From Opitutales bacterium (GTDB taxonomy: Bacteria; Verrucomicrobiota; Verrucomicrobiia; Opitutales; Oceanipulchritudinaceae): DNA of 42,371 bases. Every line of letters begins with the position of its first letter. Position 1 is the first letter of the stretch. Positions 1-7,380 of this stretch are shown piece by piece. The stretch lies in NCBI GenBank assembly GCA_007134215.1, contig SLLG01000065.1, forward strand, positions 1 through 42,371, read 5' to 3'. The notes below the pieces were generated by a model. The model had not been told where the DNA came from. It was given only the letters and a program-made list of their open reading frames with translations, and did no database searches. Position numbers and translations under genes: made by a program.

Positions 1-181
1 AGTGGTTGGACAACACGCAGTAGGCGAGCAGCTCCACGCCCGAGAAAGCGGCGGCCCGGCGCATCGCCGCCGCCAGCGCGTCGCGCTCCGGTTCGCCCAG
101 CAGCCCCAGCTGCCGCGTGATTCGGCACACACAGTGGAACGCCGCCCGGTGGGAACTCTTGATCCGTAGATGGTATGCCAT
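1..181 (-). CDS. REP-associated Y1 transposase (RAYT), N-terminal part
   Basis: This is a Y1/IS200-like HUH-endonuclease transposase of the REP-associated (RAYT) type, cut by the left edge of the window; only the first 60 codons are present. The protein starts MAYHLRIKSSHRAAFHCVCR and the visible end reads ELLAYCVLSNH. This is the RAYT hallmark: an early H-C-V-x-R strand, then a Y-C-V-M/L-x-N-H segment leading into the HUH metal-binding motif, whose second His lies beyond the edge. The family nicks single-stranded DNA at REP-type hairpins and is usually a domesticated single-copy gene rather than a mobile IS. I chose the ATG at 181 because the family begins just before this strand. Hairpin-rich intergenic stretches elsewhere in the window are possible targets. 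Family confidence is high; activity cannot be judged from a fragment. Confidence 0.8.
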   Translation of the reverse strand, partial: MAYHLRIKSSHRAAFHCVCRITRQLGLLGEPERDALAAAMRRAAAFSGVELLAYCVLSNH

Positions 182-589
182 AGCGGAAGTAGTTCCATGC
201 AGATAATTCGGTGAGCGCAAGCCATAAACTTAATTCATAGTTAAGAAAACGACAATTATTATCTCAGATTTATATTTTGACAATCATCCGGGCAAGCGGA
301 GGCGTGGGGGGGGCGAGTCTTTGCTTGGTTGATTCCGGCGCGGAAGGGGCGGTAGAGAGCGGAAACAGACAGCGCGCTGCGGGTCGCTCCGGCGGGCACC
401 GGAGGGAGTCAGACCGGGACCGAAGAACGGGCCATGCGTATTTGCGGTGCGAAGAGCGGCGCTCCCGCGGGCCGTGCGGCCTATCCGCGCTCTATCGAAT
501 CCAGCAAGCCGTCTTGGGCAAGCGGTATTCGCCGAAAGCTGCCCGGAGAGGACTTGCGTACCGTCGGCGGCGGCCGCAACCTGCGGGCA
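182..589. other. non-coding gap between the RAYT and exoribonuclease genes
   Basis: The first 100 bases (182-285) are distinctly AT-richer than the surroundings; the rest is GC-rich. The frame upstream of the exoribonuclease stays open back to 434, but its translation is Arg/Gly/Ser-rich and unlike the family N-terminus, so I treat it as non-coding. I see no RNA gene or terminator here. A candidate promoter for the RAYT gene is listed separately. Confidence 0.5.
255..283 (-). promoter_or_regulatory. candidate sigma-70-type promoter of the RAYT gene
   Basis: Read on the minus strand, TTGTCA (283-278) is followed after 17 bases by AATAAT (260-255). That is a good match to -35 and -10 hexamers at ideal spacing, inside the only AT-rich stretch upstream of the RAYT start at 181. 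The implied leader is about 65-70 bases. This rests on sequence match alone; AT-rich DNA gives such matches by chance. Confidence 0.35.
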
Positions 590-1564
590 ATGATGACTGT
601 AGCCGAATTGAAGCAGGCACCGCGCGGGGAAAAGACACCCTTCGAAGCCGTTCTCCTGATCCGCCGCCTCGCGATGAAAAAGGCACGCAATGAAAGCGAG
701 TTTCTCATGGTCGAACTGGGCGACCGCACGGGAATGTTTCATGTCGTGTGTTTTGGAAACTCCGCGAACTTCGGGTTTTTCCAGGAGCTGGGTGAAGGCC
801 GTGTCGTTCGAGTGCAAGGCAACACCGACTACTACCAGGGGCGTTTCTCCCCCAGCCTGGTCCGGGTCGAGGCGGTGCCCGAAAGCGATGTCCCGGGCGT
901 TCTCGAACAACTCGTCGAAACTGCGCCGATGCCGCTGGACGACCTGCGCAAGGAGCTTGAAGAGCATGTCGGGGCCATCCAGCACGATGCGCTTCGTGCG
1001 ACAGTGCGGAACGCCCTTGAGGAGACGGGGCCGGACTTCCACACGAGCCCCGCCGCCGTTTCCATGCACCATGCCTACCGCGGTGGTCTACTTGAACACA
1101 CAGTACGTATGGCGCGCGCGGCGCGCGCCCTCCTCCCCCTCTACCCCGAAGTCGCGCCCGACCTCGCCCTTGCCGGGATTATCCTCCACGACATCGGCAA
1201 GTGCCCCGAGTACACACAGGGGCTCGCCACGGCACGCAGCCGTGCAGGTATATTGCAGGGGCATGTCGTTCTCGGGTACCGGCAGGTCCGGCGCTCGGCT
1301 ATCCAGTCGAAGCTGGATCCCGACCTCGCGGAACGCCTCGAACACATTATCCTCAGCCACCAAGGCGAACTGGAATGGGGCGCGGCGACGAAGGCGGCCA
1401 CCCCGGAAGCCGTTTTCGTGAGCATGGTCGACAACCTCGATGCCAAATTGGGCATGGTCCAATACTTCCTTCGCGCCACGCCCGACGGCGAAGCCTTTTC
1501 CGAGCACGTGCCGGGACTGGGCGCCCCGCTTTTGGTGAACCCGCCCGAGAATCTTTCCTCCTGA
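590..1564 (+). CDS. YhaM-like 3'-5' exoribonuclease (OB fold + HD domain)
   Basis: Predicted cytoplasmic 3'-5' exoribonuclease of the YhaM type, 324 aa, close to the usual 310-330. Residues 15-95 form an OB-fold nucleic-acid-binding domain (FEAVLLIRR, then a GDRTG turn). The HD metal-dependent phosphohydrolase domain follows with His161, His170 in GGLLEHT, the paired HD at 200-201 (ILHDIGK) and a final metal Asp at 281 in MVDNLD. The family degrades RNA and sometimes ssDNA from 3' ends with Mn. The ATG at 590 (or the adjacent one at 593) fits the family N-terminus; the open frame reaches further upstream but looks non-coding. No clear Shine-Dalgarno sequence precedes it. The hydrolase gene starts 42 bases downstream on the same strand, so the two may be co-transcribed without an obvious functional link. 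Confidence 0.85.
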   Translation: MMTVAELKQAPRGEKTPFEAVLLIRRLAMKKARNESEFLMVELGDRTGMFHVVCFGNSANFGFFQELGEGRVVRVQGNTDYYQGRFSPSLVRVEAVPESDVPGVLEQLVETAPMPLDDLRKELEEHVGAIQHDALRATVRNALEETGPDFHTSPAAVSMHHAYRGGLLEHTVRMARAARALLPLYPEVAPDLALAGIILHDIGKCPEYTQGLATARSRAGILQGHVVLGYRQVRRSAIQSKLDPDLAERLEHIILSHQGELEWGAATKAATPEAVFVSMVDNLDAKLGMVQYFLRATPDGEAFSEHVPGLGAPLLVNPPENLSS

Positions 1565-1606
1565 AGCCGGAGAAATCCGGTCTCCTTCCCCAAACGAAAA
1601 TTCCCC

Positions 1607-3610
1607 GTGTCCCCCGAAACACATCTTGCTGCGCCGCGCGCCGAGGGCATTGAGAATTCGCCCGCATACTGCCTTACAATCGCCTGCCGCGGGACCGCTC
1701 CCGGACAGGCCCTCGTCTGGGAGTTCCCCGCGGGGACCCTTGCGGCGGACCGGTGGATCGTATTCGATCTTCACTACGATGAGCCGGACCAGACCACCTT
1801 CCGCCTTGAACTGAGCGAGAACGACGACGGTCCCCGATTTGTCATGACCTTCAGCGTGCTTCCCGGCGTGCGCGCGCGCCTGCGGCTGCCGCTCACCCGG
1901 CTCGACCTCAACCGCTGGGCACTGATGCGGGAGGGAGCGTTGCTCAAGCGCTGCTGCTACGGTGCCCGCGTCCAACCCGCCAAAACCACCCGCCTCGTCC
2001 TCTCCGTAGAACGCATGGCGGAGAGTCCCGTAGCATGGGAGATGACTACACCGACGGTGTGGGCCACCGAGCCTCCGCAGCTCGCGGAGCCCGCGCTTAC
2101 GAACGGTCCGCTCGTCGATCCGCTCGGACAGAGTTTCCACCGGTCCTGGGCGGGCCGGACAAAGGACACCGCTGAGCTGACAGCACGCCTGTGCGATCAG
2201 CGCCGTGCGGCGGCTTCCGCGTCGTGGCCGGAAGCGTATTCGCGCTGGGGCGGCTGGACGGCGAAGCGCTTGGCGCCGACCGGATTCTTCCGGATCGAAC
2301 GGGACGAACGCCGCTTCTGGTTCGTCGATCCTGACGGCCACCCGTATTGGTCCTCCGCTATCGATTGTGTGCGACCGGGGACACCCGCGCTCGTCGAGGG
2401 GATTGAAAATACGATCAAGGATTGGGAGGGGCTGCGGGCGTCCTTTCCGGGATGCGCCGGTCATTCAACACACGCGGGTATCGACGGTGGGACGACATTT
2501 GATTTTGTGCAGGCCAATCTCATACGCGCCTTCGGTCCGGAAGCCTGGAAAGAGTCATGGGCGGACACGGTGGTCGGCGTCCTCCGCAAGGCGGGTTTCA
2601 ACGGATTCGGCAACTGGTCGGAAAGCGCGACCGCAGCAGCGCGGTCATTTCCCTACGTCCATCCGCTCAAGACTTCGTTCGCGCGCACGCCGACGGTCTT
2701 CCGGGACTTCCCGGACGTGTGGCACGACGACTGGGCACAGGATACCCGCGACTTCGCGGCGCAGCTCCTCCCCCTGCGGGAGGATCCTGCTCTGATCGGC
2801 TATTTCCTTATGAACGAGCCAAAATGGGGCTTTGCCACGCAGACCCCCGCGGAAGGAATGCTCCTGAACACGGGAGCCTGTCCCACCCGCGACGCGCTCG
2901 CGGCTTTTCTGGAGGACCGCCACCCCTCCGACGCGGCACTCGCCGCCGCATGGGAGATGTCCGTAGATTTCGCGGAAATCAGGGGCGGACGAATCTTTAC
3001 ATCCTTCGGCGAGCGCGCTCGCGCTGATCTCGCCGCCTTTAGCACGGTAATGGCCCGCCGCTTTTTCACCGACCTATCGGAAGCCTGCCGCGCGACGGAT
3101 CCGGAACATTTGAACTTGGGAGCGCGTTACTACACTTTGCCGCCCGACTGGCTGGCCGACGCGATGGGGGTTTTCGACGTCTTCAGCATGAACGCGTACG
3201 AAGAACGGATACCCGCGGAAGGTCTCGCCCGGCTGCACCGCCGTATCGGACTTCCCGTCCTCATCGGGGAGTGGCATTTTGGCGCGCTCGACGCCGGTCT
3301 ACCCATGGCGGGGATCTGCCGCGTTGCCGATCAAACAGAACGGGGCAAGGCCTACCGCCGCTATCTCGAAGACGCCGCCGCACAGCCGTGGTGCGTGGGT
3401 GCCCATTACTTCCAACTATACGACCAACCTTATCTCGGCCGGTTTGACGGCGAGAACTGGAACATCGGTCTCATCGACATCTGTCATCGCGTCTACAGCG
3501 ATTTCGCGGAAGCCGCCCGCCGCAGCCACGAACGCCTCTACGCCGTGGCCAACGGTGACATTCCGCCCTACGACGGTGTCCCCGGCTACCGTCCGCGGCA
3601 CTTTTGCTAG
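1607..3610 (+). CDS. agarase-like glycoside hydrolase (GH50-type, clan GH-A)
   Basis: Large (667 aa) glycoside hydrolase resembling the beta-agarase GH50/GH-A group. Residues 1-160 look like a beta-rich accessory domain; 205-650 is a TIM-barrel. Landmarks are GFNGFGNWSE (330-339), the acid/base Glu404 in GYFLMNEPKWG, the nucleophile Glu555 in PVLIGEWHFGALDAG, and GAHYFQLYDQPYLGRFDGEN near the end. The last two blocks are characteristic of agarase-type enzymes. No signal peptide is visible, so a cytoplasmic role on imported oligosaccharides is more likely than direct polysaccharide attack. The start is GTG. The substrate cannot be read from sequence: agar or porphyran oligosaccharides or another beta-galactoside are possible. 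The stop lies two bases from the stop of the convergent GGT gene. No sulfatase or sugar transporter gene is adjacent. Confidence 0.75.
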   Translation: MSPETHLAAPRAEGIENSPAYCLTIACRGTAPGQALVWEFPAGTLAADRWIVFDLHYDEPDQTTFRLELSENDDGPRFVMTFSVLPGVRARLRLPLTRLDLNRWALMREGALLKRCCYGARVQPAKTTRLVLSVERMAESPVAWEMTTPTVWATEPPQLAEPALTNGPLVDPLGQSFHRSWAGRTKDTAELTARLCDQRRAAASASWPEAYSRWGGWTAKRLAPTGFFRIERDERRFWFVDPDGHPYWSSAIDCVRPGTPALVEGIENTIKDWEGLRASFPGCAGHSTHAGIDGGTTFDFVQANLIRAFGPEAWKESWADTVVGVLRKAGFNGFGNWSESATAAARSFPYVHPLKTSFARTPTVFRDFPDVWHDDWAQDTRDFAAQLLPLREDPALIGYFLMNEPKWGFATQTPAEGMLLNTGACPTRDALAAFLEDRHPSDAALAAAWEMSVDFAEIRGGRIFTSFGERARADLAAFSTVMARRFFTDLSEACRATDPEHLNLGARYYTLPPDWLADAMGVFDVFSMNAYEERIPAEGLARLHRRIGLPVLIGEWHFGALDAGLPMAGICRVADQTERGKAYRRYLEDAAAQPWCVGAHYFQLYDQPYLGRFDGENWNIGLIDICHRVYSDFAEAARRSHERLYAVANGDIPPYDGVPGYRPRHFC

Positions 3611-3612
3611 CG

Positions 3613-5187
3613 TCAGCACGCCGCCGCGTAGCCGTCTTTGCGGCGGTCCGAGGCTGTGGTGTATGTACCGCCGGGCAGGCGCCGGACCGCCTGCATACCG
3701 CCGAAAACAACATCCGGCGCGCGGCCCGCGACAGGGTGGCCAAGACGGCGCAAGGCTTCGACGCGCTCCCCGGGGTAAGCCTCCTCGAAGATCAGCTGAA
3801 AGTCCTCCCGTACCTGCCAGCGCGGGGCGTCGCAGGCTTCCTGCGGGTCTTCGCCGAGCGCGAGGATACGGCGGGCCATCTGCAAATGACCCTGCGCCTG
3901 CATATGTCCGCCCATGAGGCCGAAGGCCATTTCGGGTGTCCCGTTCCGCGTGACAAATCCCGGAATGATTGTGTGGAAGGGCCGCTTTCCCGGCCCGACC
4001 GCATTGGAGTGGCACGGCACGGTGGAAAAACCGTAGCCGCGGTTTTGCAGGGAAATGCCGGTACCCGGCACGACGACGCCCGAGCCGAACCCGCAGAAAT
4101 TGGACTGGATAAAAGAGACCATTGTGCCCCCGGCGTCCGCGGCGGCGAGGTTCACGGTGCCGAATGCCTTCGGCGGCGTCGCATACACCGTTCCCGCTGT
4201 CCCGCCCTGTATGCAGCGCGCACGCCGTGCGAGAAACGCGGGATCAAGGAGGCACTCCGCGCGCACCTGCATGTGCTCCGGATCGGCGATGTGGGCCGCG
4301 CCCTCGGCAAGACCGATCTTCATCGCTTCGATGAGCCAGTGCGTCGCCTCGTCTGTATCGCCGGGCGGCACATCCGCGGCGCGGCATTCGAGCAGCCCGA
4401 GCGCCACGAGCGTAGAGAGGCCCTGCCCGTTGGGCGGAAGCTCGTGGACGGTATGACCCGCGTAGGCCACCGAGAGAGGCTGCACCCAACTGCCCCCGTG
4501 TTCGGCGAGGTCGGCTTCGCAGAGGGCAGCGCCCGCCGCCCGCGAGGCGGCGGCAATCTCCCGCGCGAGGCGGCCCCGATAAAAGGATTCGCCGCCGGTC
4601 ACCGCAATCTCCTCGAGGGTGCGGGCGACCGCTTCGGACCGGAACACCGCCCCTGCACGCGGTTCGAAGCCCTTTGGAAAGAAGTGTTCGACAAATGCGG
4701 GGAAGCGCCGGGCGAATGCCGATCCCGGCGCGGCCCGCCGGCCCATCGCCGCCCATGAAGACGCCGTCACCGGCCCAATGCAGAAGCCTTCGCGCGCACA
4801 GCGTATGGCCGCCCGGAAGAGATCGGTAAACGGAAGATGCCCGAAACGCCCGTGCAGTGCGCGCCATGTATCGACCGCGCCGGGCACGGTGACGCTCTCC
4901 CAGCCGAGCCGCGGCATTTCCGGTCGACCGAGAAACCTGGCCGGATCAAGCCCGCGCGGGCTCCGCCCCGATCCGTTGTAGCCGTGCAGCGCGCCGTCAT
5001 GCCATACAAGGGCGAAGGCGTCGCTGCCGATCCCGTTGGAAGTGGGTTCGGTGACGGTCAGGCAAATTGCCGCCGCCAGCGCGGCGTCGACGGCGTTACC
5101 ACCTGCCGCGAACATCTCCAACGCGGCTTCCGTCGCAGCGGGCTGCGACGTAGCGACCGCATTTTTCCCGATGGGCGGCGTAATCAA
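3613..5187 (-). CDS. ggt: gamma-glutamyltransferase family protein (YwrD-like)
   Basis: N-terminal nucleophile (Ntn) hydrolase of the gamma-glutamyltransferase family, 524 aa, the length of the YwrD subgroup. The N-terminus (VATSQPAATEAALEMFAAGG) is the family entry motif. PPNGQGLSTL (about 277-286) and GKRPFHTIIPGF are YwrD-type blocks. The autoprocessing nucleophile is Thr344 in FGTVNLAAAD. There is no signal peptide, unlike periplasmic Ggt of enterobacteria, so it should act in the cytoplasm on gamma-glutamyl amides such as glutathione. The start is TTG, preceded by GGAAGG; it overlaps the stop of the upstream histidine kinase gene (TTGA), which implies translational coupling. Substrate specificity and transferase versus hydrolase activity cannot be told apart here. 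Confidence 0.88.
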   Translation of the reverse strand: MITPPIGKNAVATSQPAATEAALEMFAAGGNAVDAALAAAICLTVTEPTSNGIGSDAFALVWHDGALHGYNGSGRSPRGLDPARFLGRPEMPRLGWESVTVPGAVDTWRALHGRFGHLPFTDLFRAAIRCAREGFCIGPVTASSWAAMGRRAAPGSAFARRFPAFVEHFFPKGFEPRAGAVFRSEAVARTLEEIAVTGGESFYRGRLAREIAAASRAAGAALCEADLAEHGGSWVQPLSVAYAGHTVHELPPNGQGLSTLVALGLLECRAADVPPGDTDEATHWLIEAMKIGLAEGAAHIADPEHMQVRAECLLDPAFLARRARCIQGGTAGTVYATPPKAFGTVNLAAADAGGTMVSFIQSNFCGFGSGVVVPGTGISLQNRGYGFSTVPCHSNAVGPGKRPFHTIIPGFVTRNGTPEMAFGLMGGHMQAQGHLQMARRILALGEDPQEACDAPRWQVREDFQLIFEEAYPGERVEALRRLGHPVAGRAPDVVFGGMQAVRRLPGGTYTTASDRRKDGYAAAC

Positions 5188-6623
5188 CGCCCGACCTTCC
5201 CGTCCGTGCCCACCGCGGCCTCAAGTGTCTTCCGCACCGTAGAGAGGAGACCGTCCATGGACAGGGGTTTGCTGAGGCGCGCGTCGATGCCGGCCGCCGA
5301 AAACCGCTCACATCCCTCGCGGTCCGTCGCCGCGCTCACGCCGATGATCGGGATCGACCGGTAGGGATGGCCGGCTTCGCCCGCGCGAATTGCCTTCGTC
5401 GCCTCAATCCCGTCCATGCCGGGCATGCGCATGTCCATAAGCACAAGGTCGAACCGCCCGCTTGCCACCTTCTCCAGCGTCTCGCGCCCGTCCCGTGCGA
5501 TCTCCGCCTCAAATCCGCCGCGCCGCAGGAAGATGGAGCAAACGCGTTGATTCACGGGGTTGTCCTCCGCGACAAGGATACGCGCTCCACACGGCTCCGA
5601 AGGGGAATACTCACCATGACCGGCTTCGTTTTCCTCAATGCGTTTTTCTTCGTTCGACACCTTCATCGTGCTGTCCCTTCTGTCGGACTCTTCAAAAGCG
5701 ATGGTCACGATAAATGTGGTTCCCTCCCCTTCGACGCTGTCGACTTCAATCGAACCGCCATGAAGGTCGACCAACTGTTTCGTGATGGCAAGACCGAGCC
5801 CGCTCCCGCCGTGCAACCGCGTGGTCGAAGCGTCCGCCTGGCGGAAAGGCTCGAAGATCCGCTCGCGGGCGTTTGACGGAACGCCCATCCCTGTATCCCG
5901 GACGACAAACCGGAGCTTCGCATCAGAATCCGCGCCCGCCTCGCCAGCCTCCGCCTCGACCGCAACCTCCACGAATCCCTCTTTTGTGAATTTCACGGCG
6001 TTCGAGATCAGGTTGATCAGGATTTGCCGCAGTCTTGTGGGATCGCCTTTCAAGTTCGCGGGCACGGAGGGAGAAATATGCAGCCGCAAATCCAGTCCCT
6101 TCTTCCGCGCCGAGTCACGCAGGAGCAACATGCAGTCCTCAAGGATCTCCGCGACATTCAGTGGAACTTGCTCCAACTCGATCCCGCCGGCCTCGATGCG
6201 CCCCATCGCAAGCACGTCATCAATGATCTCGAGGAGAAACTCACCGCTGCGGCGGATGGTCGACGCATGCTCGCGGCGCCGGACGTCTTCGCACGTCAAC
6301 TCCAGTTCCTGGGCGATCCCAATGACCCCGTTCATCGGCGTGCGGATTTCATGACTGAGGTGGGCGAGGAAGCGAAAGGTAGCGTCGCGCGCTTCTTCGA
6401 GCTCGCGCGTACGTTCGCGCAAAACCGCCTCCAGGCGCTCGTTCTCGCCGCGCATACGGCGGCGGTGTTCGCGGGCGAGAAAGGCGAAGCCGATGAACGC
6501 AAGCACAGCGAAGACCGCGACCCATTCGGGCCGCGGATACCACGGCATTTGCGCGAGAACCCGCCCGGCATTTTCCGCATAGGAGTGCATGGAGGTCAGC
6601 GTGTCTGTGAGTAAATAGCTCAA
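5184..6623 (-). CDS. membrane hybrid sensor histidine kinase / response regulator
   Basis: Hybrid two-component kinase of 479 aa. One transmembrane helix (about 33-50) with a short N-terminal tail is followed by a coiled-coil linker (52-80) and the dimerisation/phosphoacceptor domain with His91 in FLAHLSHEIRTP. The ATPase domain has an N-box around Asn208, DTGMG (243-247) and GGSGLGLA (272-279). A receiver domain (about 347-470) carries phosphoacceptor Asp397 in LVLMDMRMPGMDG and Lys452 in LSKP. There is no extracellular sensor domain and no DNA-binding output, so the signal is probably sensed in or near the membrane or from a partner, with output through a separate Hpt or regulator protein. 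The TTG start is chosen because AAGGA lies 7 bases upstream; an ATG at 6590 is the alternative. It is the first gene of a two-gene unit with ggt. Confidence 0.9.
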   Translation of the reverse strand: MSYLLTDTLTSMHSYAENAGRVLAQMPWYPRPEWVAVFAVLAFIGFAFLAREHRRRMRGENERLEAVLRERTRELEEARDATFRFLAHLSHEIRTPMNGVIGIAQELELTCEDVRRREHASTIRRSGEFLLEIIDDVLAMGRIEAGGIELEQVPLNVAEILEDCMLLLRDSARKKGLDLRLHISPSVPANLKGDPTRLRQILINLISNAVKFTKEGFVEVAVEAEAGEAGADSDAKLRFVVRDTGMGVPSNARERIFEPFRQADASTTRLHGGSGLGLAITKQLVDLHGGSIEVDSVEGEGTTFIVTIAFEESDRRDSTMKVSNEEKRIEENEAGHGEYSPSEPCGARILVAEDNPVNQRVCSIFLRRGGFEAEIARDGRETLEKVASGRFDLVLMDMRMPGMDGIEATKAIRAGEAGHPYRSIPIIGVSAATDREGCERFSAAGIDARLSKPLSMDGLLSTVRKTLEAAVGTDGKVGR

Positions 6624-6640
6624 TTCAAATCCTTTGCGCT

Positions 6641-6667
6641 CCTTGTCTTTAGATTTTTTTTACAAGG
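6641..6667. promoter_or_regulatory. inverted repeat ahead of the kinase-ggt unit
   Basis: CCTTGT (6641-6646) and ACAAGG (6662-6667) form a perfect 6-base inverted repeat around a 15-base AT-rich core, ending 18 bases upstream of the kinase start. On the minus strand a TTGACC (6671-6666) overlaps the far arm and could be a -35 box. The placement fits an operator or a leader hairpin, but the repeat is short and may be chance. Confidence 0.3.
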
Positions 6668-6855
6668 TCAAGGAGGAGCAGGCCGAGACCGAGGCATAAG
6701 CCCTATTTTTTGCACCTTAATTTAGGCGACACCATGCCGAAAATAAGTTACCCGTCAAGCGTTGATTCGAAAAATTGTCTAATGGGCAAGGCCTATCGCC
6801 GGATGACAGGGATCCTCTTCCATGCAACGAGCCACCGGTCCGCGGATGTCGCAAT

Positions 6856-6926
6856 GCATCATTCGTTACAGACGCGAAGCGCCTTGGAGTGCCATTCGAA
6901 AGGCTCAAAATAGCCCTGAACCATGC
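6856..6926. repeat. dispersed repeat, copy 1
   Basis: This stretch aligns with 9965-10022 over most of its length. GCATCATTCGTTACAGACGC here matches GCATCATCCGCTACCGGCGC there at 16 of 20 positions. A second block (GAGTGCCATTCGAAAGGCTC here, GAGTGCCTTTCGACAGGTTC there) is followed in both by CCCTGA and ATGC. This copy carries a small insertion between the two blocks. Both copies lie between genes. It is a dispersed non-coding repeat or the remnant of an element. Confidence 0.5.
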
Positions 6927-7043
6927 CGGGGGTGGTAACGGAAACCCAAAATGGGGTGCAATCACGAAATATGTCATGGGCTGACTGAAGGAAGGGTCCT
7001 CGTTACGCCGGTCACCGGTAGCTTATAGCTTGCGTCGTAGCCG

Positions 7044-7059
7044 GGCGGCTTCAGCCGCC
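7044..7059. repeat. GC-rich REP-like hairpin
   Basis: GGCGGCT-TC-AGCCGCC is a perfect 7-base stem with a 2-base loop in non-coding DNA. No T-run follows on either strand, so it is unlikely to be a terminator. Its compact GC-rich form resembles REP-type units mobilised or bound by RAYT proteins; a RAYT gene lies at the left edge of the window. Confidence 0.45.
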
Positions 7060-7127
7060 GGTCGGCCAGCGGCGCCGGGCGTTCGGGTACGGCGTCGCGG
7101 TGGAGTGGCGGGGGTGGGAAGTCCCGG

Positions 7128-7163
7128 CCGTTGCGGTCGGGCGATGCATCTGCCCGACAACGG
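7128..7163. repeat. long imperfect hairpin upstream of the oxidoreductase gene
   Basis: CCGTT (7128-7132) pairs with AACGG (7159-7163), and GTCGGGC (7136-7142) pairs perfectly with GCCCGAC (7152-7158). The loop contains the palindrome GATGCATC. The two arms are separated by a 3-base bulge on one side only. No poly-T follows. It could be a structured leader element, a protein-binding site or a REP-type repeat. Confidence 0.4.
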
Positions 7164-7380
7164 AAGGGCCTCTCTCAAATATGGGGACCGGGCCGCATTT
7201 GCGTGTTGTTGACAACTCTCTTGATCACACCCAACTAAAAAAAACGGGGTTGCCCGGCGGCGTTCGGCTGCGGAGGCGAACTACCGTACATCCGCCAATC
7301 CGACCACTCGACCGGGCAGGCGGGGGGCTGGAATAGGCGGATGTTGCTGTCAGCGGCAGCGGCGACATCCTTTCCCAACA

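Larger units (their letters stand above)
6624..7380. other. 757-base non-coding, repeat-bearing gap
   Basis: No convincing gene is present: the short open frames lack family-like sequence or a usable start. The region holds the kinase upstream sequence (6624-6720), one copy of a dispersed repeat (6856-6926), two GC-rich hairpins (7044-7059 and 7128-7163) and a TTGACA at 7209-7214. The TTGACA could serve the oxidoreductase gene at 7381, although the -10 position after it is poor (CAACTA). Short A runs at 7237-7244 follow. Confidence 0.5.

Noticed and set aside
434-589. N-terminal extension of 52 residues on the exoribonuclease
   Set aside because: The extra sequence is Arg/Gly/Ser-rich, unlike the family, and the conserved OB fold starts right after the ATG at 590.
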